Of a stretch of 64,000 nt of DNA, positions 26,984 to 36,424 are shown one piece after another (within the stretch, counting starts at the first letter, position 1; every line of letters starts with the position of its first letter). The position numbers and the translations under genes were made by a program. The DNA is taken from contig NZ_OY761553.1 of NCBI RefSeq assembly GCF_963664735.1, positions 1,503,303 through 1,567,302 of the forward strand. Direction: 5' to 3'. The notes below the pieces were generated by a model. The model did no database searches, was not told the DNA's origin, and saw nothing but the letters and a program-made list of their open reading frames with translations. Origin of the DNA: an uncultured Cohaesibacter sp. (GTDB lineage Bacteria; Pseudomonadota; Alphaproteobacteria; Rhizobiales; Cohaesibacteraceae).

Positions 26984-28084
26984 TTATGAGCTTGCTTTTG
27001 CCGTCTGGAAACGTCTCTGGATCATCTTGGGAGCAGGCAAGCCCAAAACAAGCCAACGGCTCAGCGGGATCTGCAAGATGAACCAACTCAGAATGATCGG
27101 CCCCATGATGCCTGCGGCAAGAAACACAGGATATCCATAATGAATATCGAGCGTTGGCAAGACTTTGCGCCAAACCATTTCAGTCGCGGCAGTAAAGAAG
27201 ATATGGAACAGATAGATGGCGTAGGACTTATCTCCAACCCAAGCCAGCAAACGGACCTTTGGAGCCAGCACGAACAGCGATAGCGCGGTCAGGATCCCAA
27301 TCGGAATGCAAATTGCGCGACGCGCAACGGACTCATAGCTATAGCCCCCAACGGACAGGACCCAACCCCAAATTACAAGATTAACCAGCAACACAAAGGC
27401 GATCACCTTGTGAATGGGCCGCGTGCGTTGTCTTACGGTGTGCAGCACTTGCCCGAGCAGATAGCCAGCCATGAAGAATGGCAAAAGATAAAAGACCTTT
27501 TGAATGGAAAGAATGGCCGTTACGCCCGGGAACATGAAAGTCAAAACGACTGCGCCAAGAATCCCGAGCCCCAACGCATTCATATTGGCGATGCTCTGAT
27601 ATTCTTTCGGCTGGGCATGCTTCATGGAGAAGTAATTTACGAGCAAGAACAGAGCCATCATCAGAAAGGTGGACTGCAGATACCAATAGATGTTGTAGGC
27701 GTAAAAATAGACCATGTAATAGGGCACATGCTCCATTCCCATGACGGTACGAACAAGCCAGCAGAACGAACCGACGCTCGCCAAAGGCAACAAAAGCCTG
27801 CGAGCCTTTTTGCCCGTTAGTGTTTTGAAGCTACCACCATTCATGGGAAAGGATAGAAACACAAAGCCGGAAATGAAGCTGAACAGCGGCATGCGCATAT
27901 CGCCAAATGCCTGTTGCAGCAAATAGAGCCAATCATTTGCGCCAACAGCCATTCCCTGATCAGGATTCCCTCCAACAGCATGAAAAGAAACCAGAAAGAT
28001 GCAAGCAAGCCCCCGAATTGTCTCAACAGACAGATCTCTTTTAGGGTTAACTGAGAAAAACGGGCTTTTAAAAAACTGAAACAT
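26984..28084 (-). CDS. Acyltransferase family 3 membrane protein
   Basis: A 366-residue protein with about ten transmembrane helices. It starts at the ATG at 28084; an upstream TTG is less likely. The acyltransferase_3 hallmarks are ETIRGLACIFLVSFHAVGGN with the catalytic-type His in the first helix, LFSFISGFVFLSFP, and WVGDKSYAIYLFHIFF near the end. Members move acyl groups across the inner membrane onto surface sugars, glucans or lipids (OafA, OpgC, NodX). No partner gene is adjacent, so the acceptor is unknown. Confidence 0.85.
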   Translation of the reverse strand: MFQFFKSPFFSVNPKRDLSVETIRGLACIFLVSFHAVGGNPDQGMAVGANDWLYLLQQAFGDMRMPLFSFISGFVFLSFPMNGGSFKTLTGKKARRLLLPLASVGSFCWLVRTVMGMEHVPYYMVYFYAYNIYWYLQSTFLMMALFLLVNYFSMKHAQPKEYQSIANMNALGLGILGAVVLTFMFPGVTAILSIQKVFYLLPFFMAGYLLGQVLHTVRQRTRPIHKVIAFVLLVNLVIWGWVLSVGGYSYESVARRAICIPIGILTALSLFVLAPKVRLLAWVGDKSYAIYLFHIFFTAATEMVWRKVLPTLDIHYGYPVFLAAGIMGPIILSWFILQIPLSRWLVLGLPAPKMIQRRFQTAKASS

Positions 28085-28282
28085 AACTGGCACTTTTTGG
28101 TGATGACTATTTACACTCAAAGTTCAGTTGCCCAAAATCGCAACTGAAAATTCACTCTCCCAATAGTTATGTCGCAAATGAATAATAAAAATCTTAAAGA
28201 AGCGAGTTAAGCACCGCTTTTGGATAGCTTAGTTAAAATTATAAGTAAATATCACTCCAAAACACACCTTAACGCGCCATAG

Positions 28283-28309
28283 AAAAAGGGCTGCCCGAGA
28301 GCAGCCCTT
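28283..28309 (-). terminator. Terminator of the methylmalonyl-CoA mutase operon
   Basis: A perfect 9-bp stem, AAGGGCTGC (28286-28294) with GCAGCCCTT (28301-28309). On the minus strand it is followed by TTTCT. It sits 30 bases after the mutB stop. Confidence 0.9.
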
Positions 28310-28339
28310 AAAATTGATTACTTTCTAAAAACGATAGGC

Positions 28340-30499
28340 TTATTCAGCAGCGTCTTTAGTATAGCCAAGGCGTTTGTTCAGCTGACCGATAAGATCGATA
28401 GCAGCTTCAGCGATCACGGTTCCCGGAGGATAAATCGCAGTGGCGCCCGCAGCATAAAGCGCGTCATAATCCTGCGGAGGAATAACACCACCGGCAACGA
28501 TCATGATGTCTGGGCGGCCTTCGGCAGCCAGAACGTCACGCAGGGCAGGAACGAGTGTCAGGTGACCTGCAGCCAGTGAGGAAGCAGCAACCACATGCAC
28601 GTCGTTTTCAACGGCCTGACGACCAGCTTCTTCAGGGGTCTGGAAGAGAGGCCCGATATCAACGTCGAAGCCAAGATCAGCAAAGCCGGAAGCGATAACT
28701 TTCTGGCCGCGGTCATGACCATCCTGACCCATTTTGGCGATGAGGATACGAGGACGACGACCGTCGTTTGCTTCGAATTCATCAACCAGTTTCTGGACTT
28801 TCTGAACAACGTCAGACATAGCACCAACCTCTTTACGGTAGACGCCGGAAATAGATTTGATTTCGGCGCGATGACGACCGTAGACTTTTTCCAGAGCATA
28901 GCTGATTTCGCCGACGGTTGCTTTTACACGAGCAGCCTTGACGGAGAGATCAAGCAGGTTACCGTTGCCCTGTTCAGCTGCTGCAGTCAGATCTGCAAGA
29001 GCCTTGTCCACTTCGCCCTGATCACGTTCAGCTCTCAGGCGAGCCAGTTTGTCGAGCTGCTGCTGACGAACAGAGGTGTTGTCAACCTGCAGCACTTCGA
29101 TGTCTTCTTCGAAGTCTGGCTTGTATTTGTTCACGCCAACAACGGTCTGGGAACCGCTGTCGATGCGAGCCTGGGTTTTAGCAGCAGCTTCTTCGATGCG
29201 CAGTTTTGGAATACCTGCTTCGATGGCTTTTGCCATGCCGCCAAGGCTTTCGACTTCCTTGATGTGAGCAAGCACTTTTTCAGCCAGCTCAGCGGTGAGT
29301 TTCTCAACATAGTGAGAACCGCCCCATGGGTCGATGACTTTGGTGGTCTGACTTTCCTGCTGCAAGAACAGCTGGGTGTTACGAGCGATACGAGCAGAGA
29401 AGTCGGTCGGCAGAGCCAGCGCTTCATCAAGAGCGTTGGTGTGCAGTGACTGGGTATGCCCTTGCGTTGCACCCATAGCTTCAATCGCGGTACGTCCGAT
29501 GTTGTTATAAACATCCTGAGCGGTCAGCGACCAACCAGAGGTCTGGGAGTGCGTACGCAGAGAATAGGACTTCGGATTTTTCGGATTGAATTTCTCTTTG
29601 ACGAGTTTAGCCCAAACCAGACGGGCTGCGCGCATCTTGGCAACTTCCATGAAGAAGTTCATGCCAATCGACCAGAAGAAAGACAGGCGCGGAGCGAAGG
29701 CATCCACATCCAGCCCAGTCTCCACGCCAGCACCGATATATTCCAAACCGTCCGCGATCGTGTAGGCCAGCTCAAGGTCAGCCGTAGCACCTGCTTCCTG
29801 CATATGGTAGCCGGAAATCGAGATGGAGTTGAACTTCGGCATATTCTGGGACGTGTAAGCAAAGATGTCCGAGATGATGCGCATGGAAGGATGCGGAGGG
29901 TAGATGTAGGTGTTGCGGACCATAAACTCTTTCAGAATATCGTTCTGAATGGTACCGGCCAGCAGCTTCTGATCAACGCCCTGCTCTTCTGCAGCAATGA
30001 TGTACAGCGCCATAACCGGAAGAACGGCACCGTTCATGGTCATGGAAACAGACATCTTGTCGAGCGGAATACCGTCGAACAGGGTACGCATGTCATAGAT
30101 GCTATCAATCGCAACACCGGCCATGCCAACGTCACCAACTACACGAGGGTGATCGGAGTCGTAACCGCGGTGGGTTGCAAGGTCGAATGCAATGGACAGG
30201 CCCTTCTGACCAGCAGCAAGGTTGCGGCGGTAGAAAGCGTTGGAATCTTCAGCGGTGGAGAAACCGGCATACTGACGGATCGTCCATGGGCGCTGAGCAT
30301 ACATGGTAGGATATGGGCCGCGCATAAACGGCGCCAGACCTGGCCATGTTTTGAGGAAATCGTAATTGGCGATTTCGCTCTCGGCATAGGCGTCTTTAAC
30401 GTCGATACCTTCCGGCGTATGCCAGAGGGCATCACCGGCGGTCACAGAAGGGCTGGCCGCCTTGAATGCTATGTCGGCAAAGTTAGGGATCTTGCTCAT
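28340..30499 (-). CDS. mutB: Methylmalonyl-CoA mutase, large (catalytic) subunit
   Basis: A 719-residue adenosylcobalamin enzyme converting (R)-methylmalonyl-CoA to succinyl-CoA. The N-terminal TIM barrel starts with the CoA-binding [20 protein letters not shown]. The barrel also has [40 protein letters not shown] and [20 protein letters not shown]. The C-terminal cobalamin domain has the DxHxxG ligand motif in [19 protein letters not shown] (about residue 590), [12 protein letters not shown] and [11 protein letters not shown]. The length is normal. It is 18 bases downstream of mutA; MeaB lies elsewhere in the window. Confidence 0.97.
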   Translation of the reverse strand: MSKIPNFADIAFKAASPSVTAGDALWHTPEGIDVKDAYAESEIANYDFLKTWPGLAPFMRGPYPTMYAQRPWTIRQYAGFSTAEDSNAFYRRNLAAGQKGLSIAFDLATHRGYDSDHPRVVGDVGMAGVAIDSIYDMRTLFDGIPLDKMSVSMTMNGAVLPVMALYIIAAEEQGVDQKLLAGTIQNDILKEFMVRNTYIYPPHPSMRIISDIFAYTSQNMPKFNSISISGYHMQEAGATADLELAYTIADGLEYIGAGVETGLDVDAFAPRLSFFWSIGMNFFMEVAKMRAARLVWAKLVKEKFNPKNPKSYSLRTHSQTSGWSLTAQDVYNNIGRTAIEAMGATQGHTQSLHTNALDEALALPTDFSARIARNTQLFLQQESQTTKVIDPWGGSHYVEKLTAELAEKVLAHIKEVESLGGMAKAIEAGIPKLRIEEAAAKTQARIDSGSQTVVGVNKYKPDFEEDIEVLQVDNTSVRQQQLDKLARLRAERDQGEVDKALADLTAAAEQGNGNLLDLSVKAARVKATVGEISYALEKVYGRHRAEIKSISGVYRKEVGAMSDVVQKVQKLVDEFEANDGRRPRILIAKMGQDGHDRGQKVIASGFADLGFDVDIGPLFQTPEEAGRQAVENDVHVVAASSLAAGHLTLVPALRDVLAAEGRPDIMIVAGGVIPPQDYDALYAAGATAIYPPGTVIAEAAIDLIGQLNKRLGYTKDAAE

Positions 30500-30517
30500 T
30501 CTTCCAATTCCTTATGC

Positions 30518-32368
30518 TTATGCCTTGGCGACCGGGGCAATGCCCAGAACGTCATGAATTTTTGTCAGTTCGGCGAGAACATCGCAGCTTTCGAAGGCGA
30601 AAGCATCAACACCGGCGGCTGAGAGAGCCTCCATGATTTCTTTCGGACGACCTGCGATATATACCATCTTCGCGCCAGCTTCCTTGAGAGCCTTGGCAAA
30701 GTCTGCGCCTTTTTCTTCATACAGTGCATCAGGGCCAACGATGGCTGCAATAGTTGCACCGGAAGCCTTGAAGTCAGCCACTGCTTCTGCTGCATCGGCA
30801 TAGCCTTTGTCAGACAGGGAGCGGATGCCGCCAGCTTCGAAGAAGTTCTTTGTCCAGGTAGCACGAGCCGTAAAGTCGGCAATGCGGCCCATGTTGGCAA
30901 AGAAGATCGGCGGGTTGCCAGCAGCCTTGGCTGCAGCGCGCAGAGCTTCATATGGCTCGGAAATACGAACAGCCTTCAAAGGTGTGCAGCTTTCGCCAGC
31001 AGCAGGAACCGCCAGAGCGGTTGGAGCCACGTCGAGCACTTCAACATCTTTTTCATCAATGTTCGGGAATGCAGAAGCACCTGTCAGAGCTGCGCGGCGG
31101 GTAGCGATCAGCTTGCCACGGACTTCGTTTGACTTGGCAATGGCATCGGCAAACAGGCCAGCCTTGAGAGCGGCAACTGCACCACCAGCTTTTTCAGCTT
31201 CCTGGAACAGAGCCCAAGCCTTTACACCTGTTTCGCCCGTGAGGCTTTCAACATAACCTGAACCAGCAGCAGGGTCTGTTACGCGATAGAGGTTTGACTC
31301 TTCGAGCAGCAAAGTCTGCAGGTTGCGGGAAATGCGACGGTCATGAGATGTCGGCAAGCCCAAGGCAATTGTATGAGGTACGATGCAAACACTGTCAGCA
31401 CCACCAACACCGGCAGCGAAGCAAGCAGTGGTTTCGCGCAGGATGTTCACATATGGATCAAGGCTGGTCATCATTGCCCAAGACGATTCTGCATGAACCG
31501 TCAGCGGCAGGAATTCAACTCCGGCAGCTTCAAGCAGGTTTGCCCAAAGATGACGGACAGCACGCATTTTAGCCAATGAGTCAAACTGACTTGCTTCTAC
31601 AGACAAAACAACATCAATCATGCCCAAAGCTTCTGCAGCTTCAAAGCCAGCCTCTTCCAGTGCACGCCAGTAAGCAACGATGGTTGCCAATACCGCACCC
31701 AGTTCCTGAGCATCGGTTGCGCCAGCATCATGGTATGGACGGCCGTCGACGGTAACAAATGGTCCTTTGAAACCTTTGGCTTTCAAATCCTTGATCGTGC
31801 TGACCAAAGTGGCAGCCCAATCGGAAGGCAACGCCCCGGTGCTTGCAAAGCAGCCAATCGGGTCGAGACCGAAAGAAACCTTTACAGAAGCAGCGTCAGT
31901 TCCTTTTTCAGCAACAACATCCGCGAAAGCCTTTGCTGCAGCATCACCAGCAGCACCGGTTTCAAGACGGAATGCAATCACATCCATGACAACTTCTTTA
32001 AGGGCTTTAGCCAGAACGTCCTTATCTGCGGCGAGGCCGAAACCTCTTGCAACAGCGCTGCCTGCAAATGGAATGCAGATCATGTCGACGCCGTTCATAA
32101 GGTCATTCAGCACCTGTTTGTTTGCCTCGGCAGCATCTGGATTATCCATACGCTGGCAGACAGCCCAACGGGTGTCTTTGGGACGCATCGCCAGAGGCGC
32201 TTTCCCTTCGGCACGTTCGAAAATCGGAACGATTTCCGTGCCGTCCACTGTTTTCGTTGTGAGGCGAGAAATCGGCTGGCCCTTGAGTGCCTTTTCGACC
32301 ATCGCGGCCCAGTCCTCACGGGAATAGCCTGGAAATGTCTCGGCTATCCTCAACGCTTCGCTCATCAT
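30518..32368 (-). CDS. mutA: Methylmalonyl-CoA mutase, small subunit
   Basis: The 616-residue partner of MutB, with a similar fold but without the cobalamin-binding DxHxxG motif: its C-terminal domain reads FFANMGRIADFTARATWTKN. That is normal for MutA, which is structural. The barrel part contains WAVCQRMDNPDAAEANKQVL, ALGLPTSHDRRISRNLQTLL and LYRVTDPAAGSGYVESLT. GGAG stands upstream of two adjacent ATGs (32368 and 32365). A heterodimeric MutAB rather than the single-chain mutase common in alphaproteobacteria is noteworthy. Confidence 0.94.
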   Translation of the reverse strand: MMSEALRIAETFPGYSREDWAAMVEKALKGQPISRLTTKTVDGTEIVPIFERAEGKAPLAMRPKDTRWAVCQRMDNPDAAEANKQVLNDLMNGVDMICIPFAGSAVARGFGLAADKDVLAKALKEVVMDVIAFRLETGAAGDAAAKAFADVVAEKGTDAASVKVSFGLDPIGCFASTGALPSDWAATLVSTIKDLKAKGFKGPFVTVDGRPYHDAGATDAQELGAVLATIVAYWRALEEAGFEAAEALGMIDVVLSVEASQFDSLAKMRAVRHLWANLLEAAGVEFLPLTVHAESSWAMMTSLDPYVNILRETTACFAAGVGGADSVCIVPHTIALGLPTSHDRRISRNLQTLLLEESNLYRVTDPAAGSGYVESLTGETGVKAWALFQEAEKAGGAVAALKAGLFADAIAKSNEVRGKLIATRRAALTGASAFPNIDEKDVEVLDVAPTALAVPAAGESCTPLKAVRISEPYEALRAAAKAAGNPPIFFANMGRIADFTARATWTKNFFEAGGIRSLSDKGYADAAEAVADFKASGATIAAIVGPDALYEEKGADFAKALKEAGAKMVYIAGRPKEIMEALSAAGVDAFAFESCDVLAELTKIHDVLGIAPVAKA

Positions 32369-33194
32369 ATTCACTCCCAATTATAGAAGAAAGATTCCGA
32401 CAGAGCTGGCTGCCCTGGCGCACAGTCTTCAAATCGTCTTTACAAGTGCATCACTTCCTTTTCGAGTTCGGATACACTTCACTTGTTTTGCATCTGATCG
32501 CAAGGATATACACTTTGCTTAGCCAATCTTTGTCCTATCTCATTATTCTAAGCCAATAATTAAACTGCCTTTCTGACGTGAGACTTTTAACAGGCTATAA
32601 TAATGCAGCGGCACAAATGTGTCTGGTTCCATGCATTAATGTCGTCTGAAGGCTCATGATCAGTTCGGAAAAATGATTAGTCCGGAAGAATGGCGAAGAA
32701 AGTGCAGCTAAGTCACTTCGGAGCTTAGACTAAAGCCCTATACCCCCTCTTCGCAAGCTCTCCAAATGGTGCTATTGATCGAAAAGCTCCATTTTTGAAA
32801 AAAAACCACTAAAAAATGACACTATCCGCTTCAGCTGTGCGAAATTCCAAGCTGGAAGCGCCCTGTTGAACTGTTTGAAGAGAATCATCACGCGGCCGCA
32901 CAAATCCAATACCAATAGCGAACGTTTTTAGCCGATTATGTTCGCTAAATAGCTTGACTGGGGAAAATTTACCTAATTTTGAACTATAAGCTCTAAAAAT
33001 GATACGGCTAAGTAAGCCAATTCGCTTTTTCTCTTGCCGCGATTTGTACAATAGTCCAAAATCCATAATGGGTCTAAGTGGGAAAACGAAGTTTTTCAGA
33101 ACAGTTTAAAATCTGAGCTGAAGTGCAATCGTATTTTTTTCGTCGGATATTTTTTATCCGGCATTGTAACAACATCGAGACTGCAGTTTTATTC
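32369..33194. other. Long intergenic region between mutA and luxR-type gene
   Basis: About 825 bases without a supported gene. Near the mutA side are GGATACACTT (32470-32479) and GGATATACACTTTG (32504-32517), a degenerate direct repeat, with a TTGC-N8-GCAA dyad between them (32488-32503). TTGC/GCAA dyads are used by short-chain-fatty-acid regulators of the RamB/PccR type, so this is a possible propionate-control site, though a weak one. No cobalamin riboswitch was seen. A minus-strand frame at 32809-33066 was rejected. Confidence 0.35.
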
Positions 33195-33935
33195 ATGACT
33201 GATTCCCATTGGGGCCCCGCTGAGAAAGCGATTTCAATTTCCCAGCCGGCCAGAAATCCGGAAGCTTTTTTTGAAAGCGTTGTTGCGCGTTTCAAATCCT
33301 TCGGTGCAGAACACATTCTCATTACTGGTTTACCTCTTCCAGGCAGAGACCTTGGCAAACTGGTGCTGTATCAACACTGGGGTGATACAGTTTTGTCTAG
33401 CGCGCATCTTGCGCAGGTTCGTGGTAGCGATCCGCTTTTGCGGAGGATTGCCGTGCTTTCAAAACCTGCTTGCTGGAGTTTGGATGAGAAGGAAAATAGC
33501 TGGATCAAGGAATCCTCTCTTATTAGTCTTCTTCAAAGAAGCGGTGCCAGCCCCCGTTCATATCGGTCCATGATCGTCATTCATGTTCATCACTTCAATG
33601 TCATGCAAGTCGCGATCTGTGTCACGGGTGCTGATCTGGAAGTATCTGAAAGAGAACTGGCAGCACTTTCGACAACGATCCAGCATGAGTTGGCTGAAAT
33701 GCATTCCGTTCACCCCCTCTTCACAAGTCGGCCAGGCGAGCTTTCTGCTCGTGAAAAACTCGTTCTTAGCATGACCGCAGAGGGAAAAACCGCAGGAGAC
33801 ATTGCAGAGGAGCTGCATATTTCCCAGCGGACTGTTCATGCTCATCTGCAAAATGCATCTGAGAAAATGCAGGCCGCCAACAAAACGCAAACAGTTGTCG
33901 AGGCTATGCGCTATGGCCAGATACAGCTGCGCTAG
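33195..33935 (+). CDS. LuxR family solo transcriptional regulator
   Basis: A 246-residue regulator starting at the ATG at 33195; a GTG at 33123 would add a strange N-terminus. The N-terminal part (about 15-165) resembles the autoinducer-binding domain and keeps the Asp-Pro of GSDPLLRRIAVLSKPACWSL and the following Trp. The C-terminal GerE helix-turn-helix is clear: ELSAREKLVLSMTAEGKTAG, then DIAEELHISQRTVHAHLQNA. No luxI synthase gene is in the window, so it is a LuxR solo. Ligand and targets are unknown. The next gene, 245 bases downstream, has a strong dyad in its leader and could be a target. Confidence 0.85.
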   Translation: MTDSHWGPAEKAISISQPARNPEAFFESVVARFKSFGAEHILITGLPLPGRDLGKLVLYQHWGDTVLSSAHLAQVRGSDPLLRRIAVLSKPACWSLDEKENSWIKESSLISLLQRSGASPRSYRSMIVIHVHHFNVMQVAICVTGADLEVSERELAALSTTIQHELAEMHSVHPLFTSRPGELSAREKLVLSMTAEGKTAGDIAEELHISQRTVHAHLQNASEKMQAANKTQTVVEAMRYGQIQLR

Positions 33936-34133
33936 GAGAAATATCATCTAATTGCTACTCCATATAATGGAGTAGGCTGCAAGCCCGCTTTTGACCATTT
34001 GCACTAAAGCCAAACAGCAATACCGTAAACATTGTAACAGACTGTAGTAAGCCCTCTTTTCGATACATTGGAATACTTGAAAAGTGGGGTTTAATGTCTT
34101 TGTTTTGCGCAGATACCAAGTCGTCACCCCTAA

Positions 34134-34165
34134 CCGACTGATATGATTTGATCATATTCAGTCGG
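34134..34165. promoter_or_regulatory. Long dyad directly upstream of the EF-hand gene
   Basis: CCGACTGATATGAT (34134-34147) and ATCATATTCAGTCGG (34151-34165) are inverted copies around TTG, differing only by one extra A. The dyad ends six bases before the ribosome site (GAGGG) of the EF-hand gene. No T run follows on either strand, so it is not an ordinary terminator. It may be an operator or an mRNA leader hairpin. Confidence 0.6.
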
Positions 34166-34180
34166 AAAAGAGGGACCACT

Positions 34181-34861
34181 ATGAATTATCTTGCAGCAGC
34201 TACAGTGTTTACGACACTAACCCTGACTTCCGCAGCCCTTGCTTTTGGCAACGGCTATGGAATGGGTTCTGGAGGAGTTGGCTTTGGCAATCAGGGGCGC
34301 TGGGTTGAACAGCAACAAAATGATGTTATCGCTCAAAACGGAAAGCAAGTGATCCGGGTGCCGGGTCAAGGTCGAGGATTGCGCCGAGGGATTACGCAAG
34401 GAAACCGCAGCGGAGAACCTGTCTTTGTCGATAGCTGGGACAGCGATGAAGATGGCATCGTGACTCTTCAGGAAGCCAAAGATGGGCGCAACACCTATTT
34501 TGACTCTCTTGACGAGAATGAAGATGGGATTGTTGTTGCGGCCGAGTTTTCCGCATTCTTGACCAACATCAAGATGCCGCCTGAGGATGCGACCAACGGT
34601 CAGCGGGGCTTGTTCGGCATGACACTCAGCTTTAACGATGCCAATAAGGATGGCAGGGTTGATCGAGAGGAGTTTCTGAACCAGACGGTCGTGTGGCTGA
34701 ACGTAATGGATCGCAATGGAGACGGCAAGGTATCAAACGATGACTTCGGTCCAAGACGCAGCCAGATGGGCCAAAATCGTGGCTGGGGCCAAGGCAGAGG
34801 CATGAGCGGACAAGGAATGGGCCGTGGCATGAGAAGGGGAATGGGTGCCGGCTGGATGTAA
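34181..34861 (+). CDS. Secreted EF-hand calcium-binding protein
   Basis: A 226-residue protein with a signal peptide (MNYLAAATVFTTLTLTSAAL, cleavage after ALA). Residues 85-190 hold EF-hand loops: DSDEDGIVTLQE, DENEDGIVVAAE, DANKDGRVDREE and DRNGDGKVSNDD. All have Asp at positions 1, 3 or 5 and Gly at 6. The last 40 residues are Gly/Arg/Met-rich (RGWGQGRGMSGQGMGRGMRR). It probably binds calcium in the periplasm or outside the cell. The family is common and poorly characterised. Confidence 0.85.
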   Translation: MNYLAAATVFTTLTLTSAALAFGNGYGMGSGGVGFGNQGRWVEQQQNDVIAQNGKQVIRVPGQGRGLRRGITQGNRSGEPVFVDSWDSDEDGIVTLQEAKDGRNTYFDSLDENEDGIVVAAEFSAFLTNIKMPPEDATNGQRGLFGMTLSFNDANKDGRVDREEFLNQTVVWLNVMDRNGDGKVSNDDFGPRRSQMGQNRGWGQGRGMSGQGMGRGMRRGMGAGWM

Positions 34862-34906
34862 ACAATCTTGATTTATCCGGCGATAATTCTGTTTTCACCG
34901 CAAAAC

Positions 34907-34940
34907 AAAAGCCAGCAGAATGCTCCGCTGGCTTTTTTCT
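34907..34940 (+). terminator. Terminator of the EF-hand gene
   Basis: AAAAGCCAGC (34907-34916) pairs with GCTGGCTTTT (34927-34936), followed by TTCT. Confidence 0.9.
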
Positions 34941-35088
34941 ATTCATGATACGCCAGAGCAAAAGACCGGGGATCCGCAGACATTCTTGAACGAAAGACAT
35001 TCTTGAACAAATGCAATTGCGTTTACGCCCATGAGTTCAAGCAATCAGATAAGCCCCACGTATCAGATAAGCGAGCAACCTATTTTTA

Positions 35089-35499
35089 TTAATATGACAT
35101 CATTGGGGGCAGTTCTTTAGCCTGTGCGACCCATTTTTCTACGTTGCTCAAGGCAGGAACCTGACGCACCAGTTTTTTCTCGGCATTTGCCTGTTTCATT
35201 GCCTCGGTCAGATTGGCTGCGTTGCGATTTCGCAATTCCTTGACGGTATCCACGCCCGCCACTTCGAGCAGCTCGGAATATTCCTCACCAACACCCTTGA
35301 TGCGCATCAGATCCGCCATGTTGGCCCACTTCAGAATGCGTGCATGATCAATACCCGTTTCCTCTTCCAAAGCCTTGCGACCAGCAGGATCTTTTGCTTT
35401 CTCAAGATATTTCTTGGTATTGGTTATGCCAACCGCAGATAGCTTCTCAGCATATGTTGGCCCGATTCCCTCAATCTTTGCGATTGGATAAGACGTCAT
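35089..35499 (-). CDS. DUF4332 domain protein
   Basis: A 136-residue protein from the ATG at 35499, which follows GGAGG by eight bases. It contains two helix-hairpin-helix-like repeats: IEGIGPTYAEKLSAVGITNT and MRIKGVGEEYSELLEVAGVD. These resemble non-specific DNA-binding HhH motifs and define DUF4332. The rest is helical and basic (NRNAANLTEAMKQANAEKKL). A nucleic-acid-related function is likely but unproven. Confidence 0.82.
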   Translation of the reverse strand: MTSYPIAKIEGIGPTYAEKLSAVGITNTKKYLEKAKDPAGRKALEEETGIDHARILKWANMADLMRIKGVGEEYSELLEVAGVDTVKELRNRNAANLTEAMKQANAEKKLVRQVPALSNVEKWVAQAKELPPMMSY

Positions 35500-35650
35500 T
35501 TTTCTGCCTCCAGAACAGGCTGGATGATCGCACAAATCACGGATCTGTTAAACGATCATCAACCTTAAATTACAATTGCGAGCATGGTCCATGATCACAA
35601 CTACCAGAGTGTAGTAAAATTAACGAAGCTGCAAGGTTTGCTCGGGCGCA

Positions 35651-36052
35651 TTACAGAATTTGGCCAAGACCGGGGACAGAATTGATAACATCATCCACAA
35701 GACTCTCGTCAGTATTTTCCTTGGCGACGGCAATCAACTCTGATGCGACGGTCTGAACCTCGCCCATACTGAGTCCCTCACTGGTCAGTTGGTTAAGCGC
35801 AGCCATTGCGCCCCCCATGCCACCAAGGCCTCCGAGCGCGCCCATCAATCCCCCCATCAGACCACCTTCGCCGGAGCCGGCTTCAGAAGCATTTTCCATC
35901 AGGCCATGAGCCCCAAGAGCATCAAGCAGCATGTTCATTTTGTCGTTTGGCGCTTCCTTGGACAAAAAGTTCAAAATGATTTTTACAGCCGTTGTGGCCA
36001 GCTCTTCTGAAATGCCTGCCGCAGAGGCAATTCTTGCAATGATTTGTTCCAT
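35651..36052 (-). CDS. Glycine-rich helical protein, DUF2780/DUF2267-like
   Basis: A 133-residue acidic protein. The N-terminal helices (MEQIIARIASAAGISEELAT) resemble the small DUF2267/DUF2780 group. A Gly/Met-rich stretch follows (GGLMGGLMGALGGLGGMGGA), then a helical C-terminus (VQTVASELIAVAKENTDESL) ending in VPGLGQIL. There is no signal peptide. The family call is tentative and no function is known. Confidence 0.6.
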   Translation of the reverse strand: MEQIIARIASAAGISEELATTAVKIILNFLSKEAPNDKMNMLLDALGAHGLMENASEAGSGEGGLMGGLMGALGGLGGMGGAMAALNQLTSEGLSMGEVQTVASELIAVAKENTDESLVDDVINSVPGLGQIL

Positions 36053-36424
36053 AATAATCTCCAGGATGCGTCGAATGGCAGAATGATCTGCTACGTTAGC
36101 GACATGACTGACAAGTGCAAGGGAAAGATAGCGTATTTCACGCTTCTAGCTGAGGTCTTTCCAAAAACAACCGATAACTGTCGCTATTTAGACCAATCCG
36201 GTTGCAGGTAGAACACAAGCAACGTAAAAGATTCTACCAAGTTGGAATCCTTTTGTTTAAGAGGCTCGCCGGTTTTACATCTTCCCTTGGCAAAACGGAT
36301 TCTCTTTATTGGTTTTATGCCATTTGTTCTGGCCGCATTGTTCACACGGTCGTTCATTTGATCAGTTAAAGTCTGCGCCACCTAGATGAAACTTTGGGCT
36401 GCGGACACAGGGGCAGGAAATAGA
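36053..36424. other. Divergent intergenic region before the HerA-like gene
   Basis: About 370 bases without a supported gene. It should hold promoters for the two divergent neighbours. I saw no notable repeat. Confidence 0.3.

Noticed and set aside
29456..30622. Plus-strand frame of 388 codons
   Set aside because: It is antisense to mutB and mutA, which are certain genes in the same bases.
32809..33066. Minus-strand frame of 85 codons in the mutA-luxR gap
   Set aside because: It has no ribosome site, no family features and lies in a region that looks non-coding.
32369..33194. Cobalamin riboswitch upstream of the B12-dependent mutase genes
   Set aside because: No B12-box-like sequence was visible on the minus strand in front of mutA.
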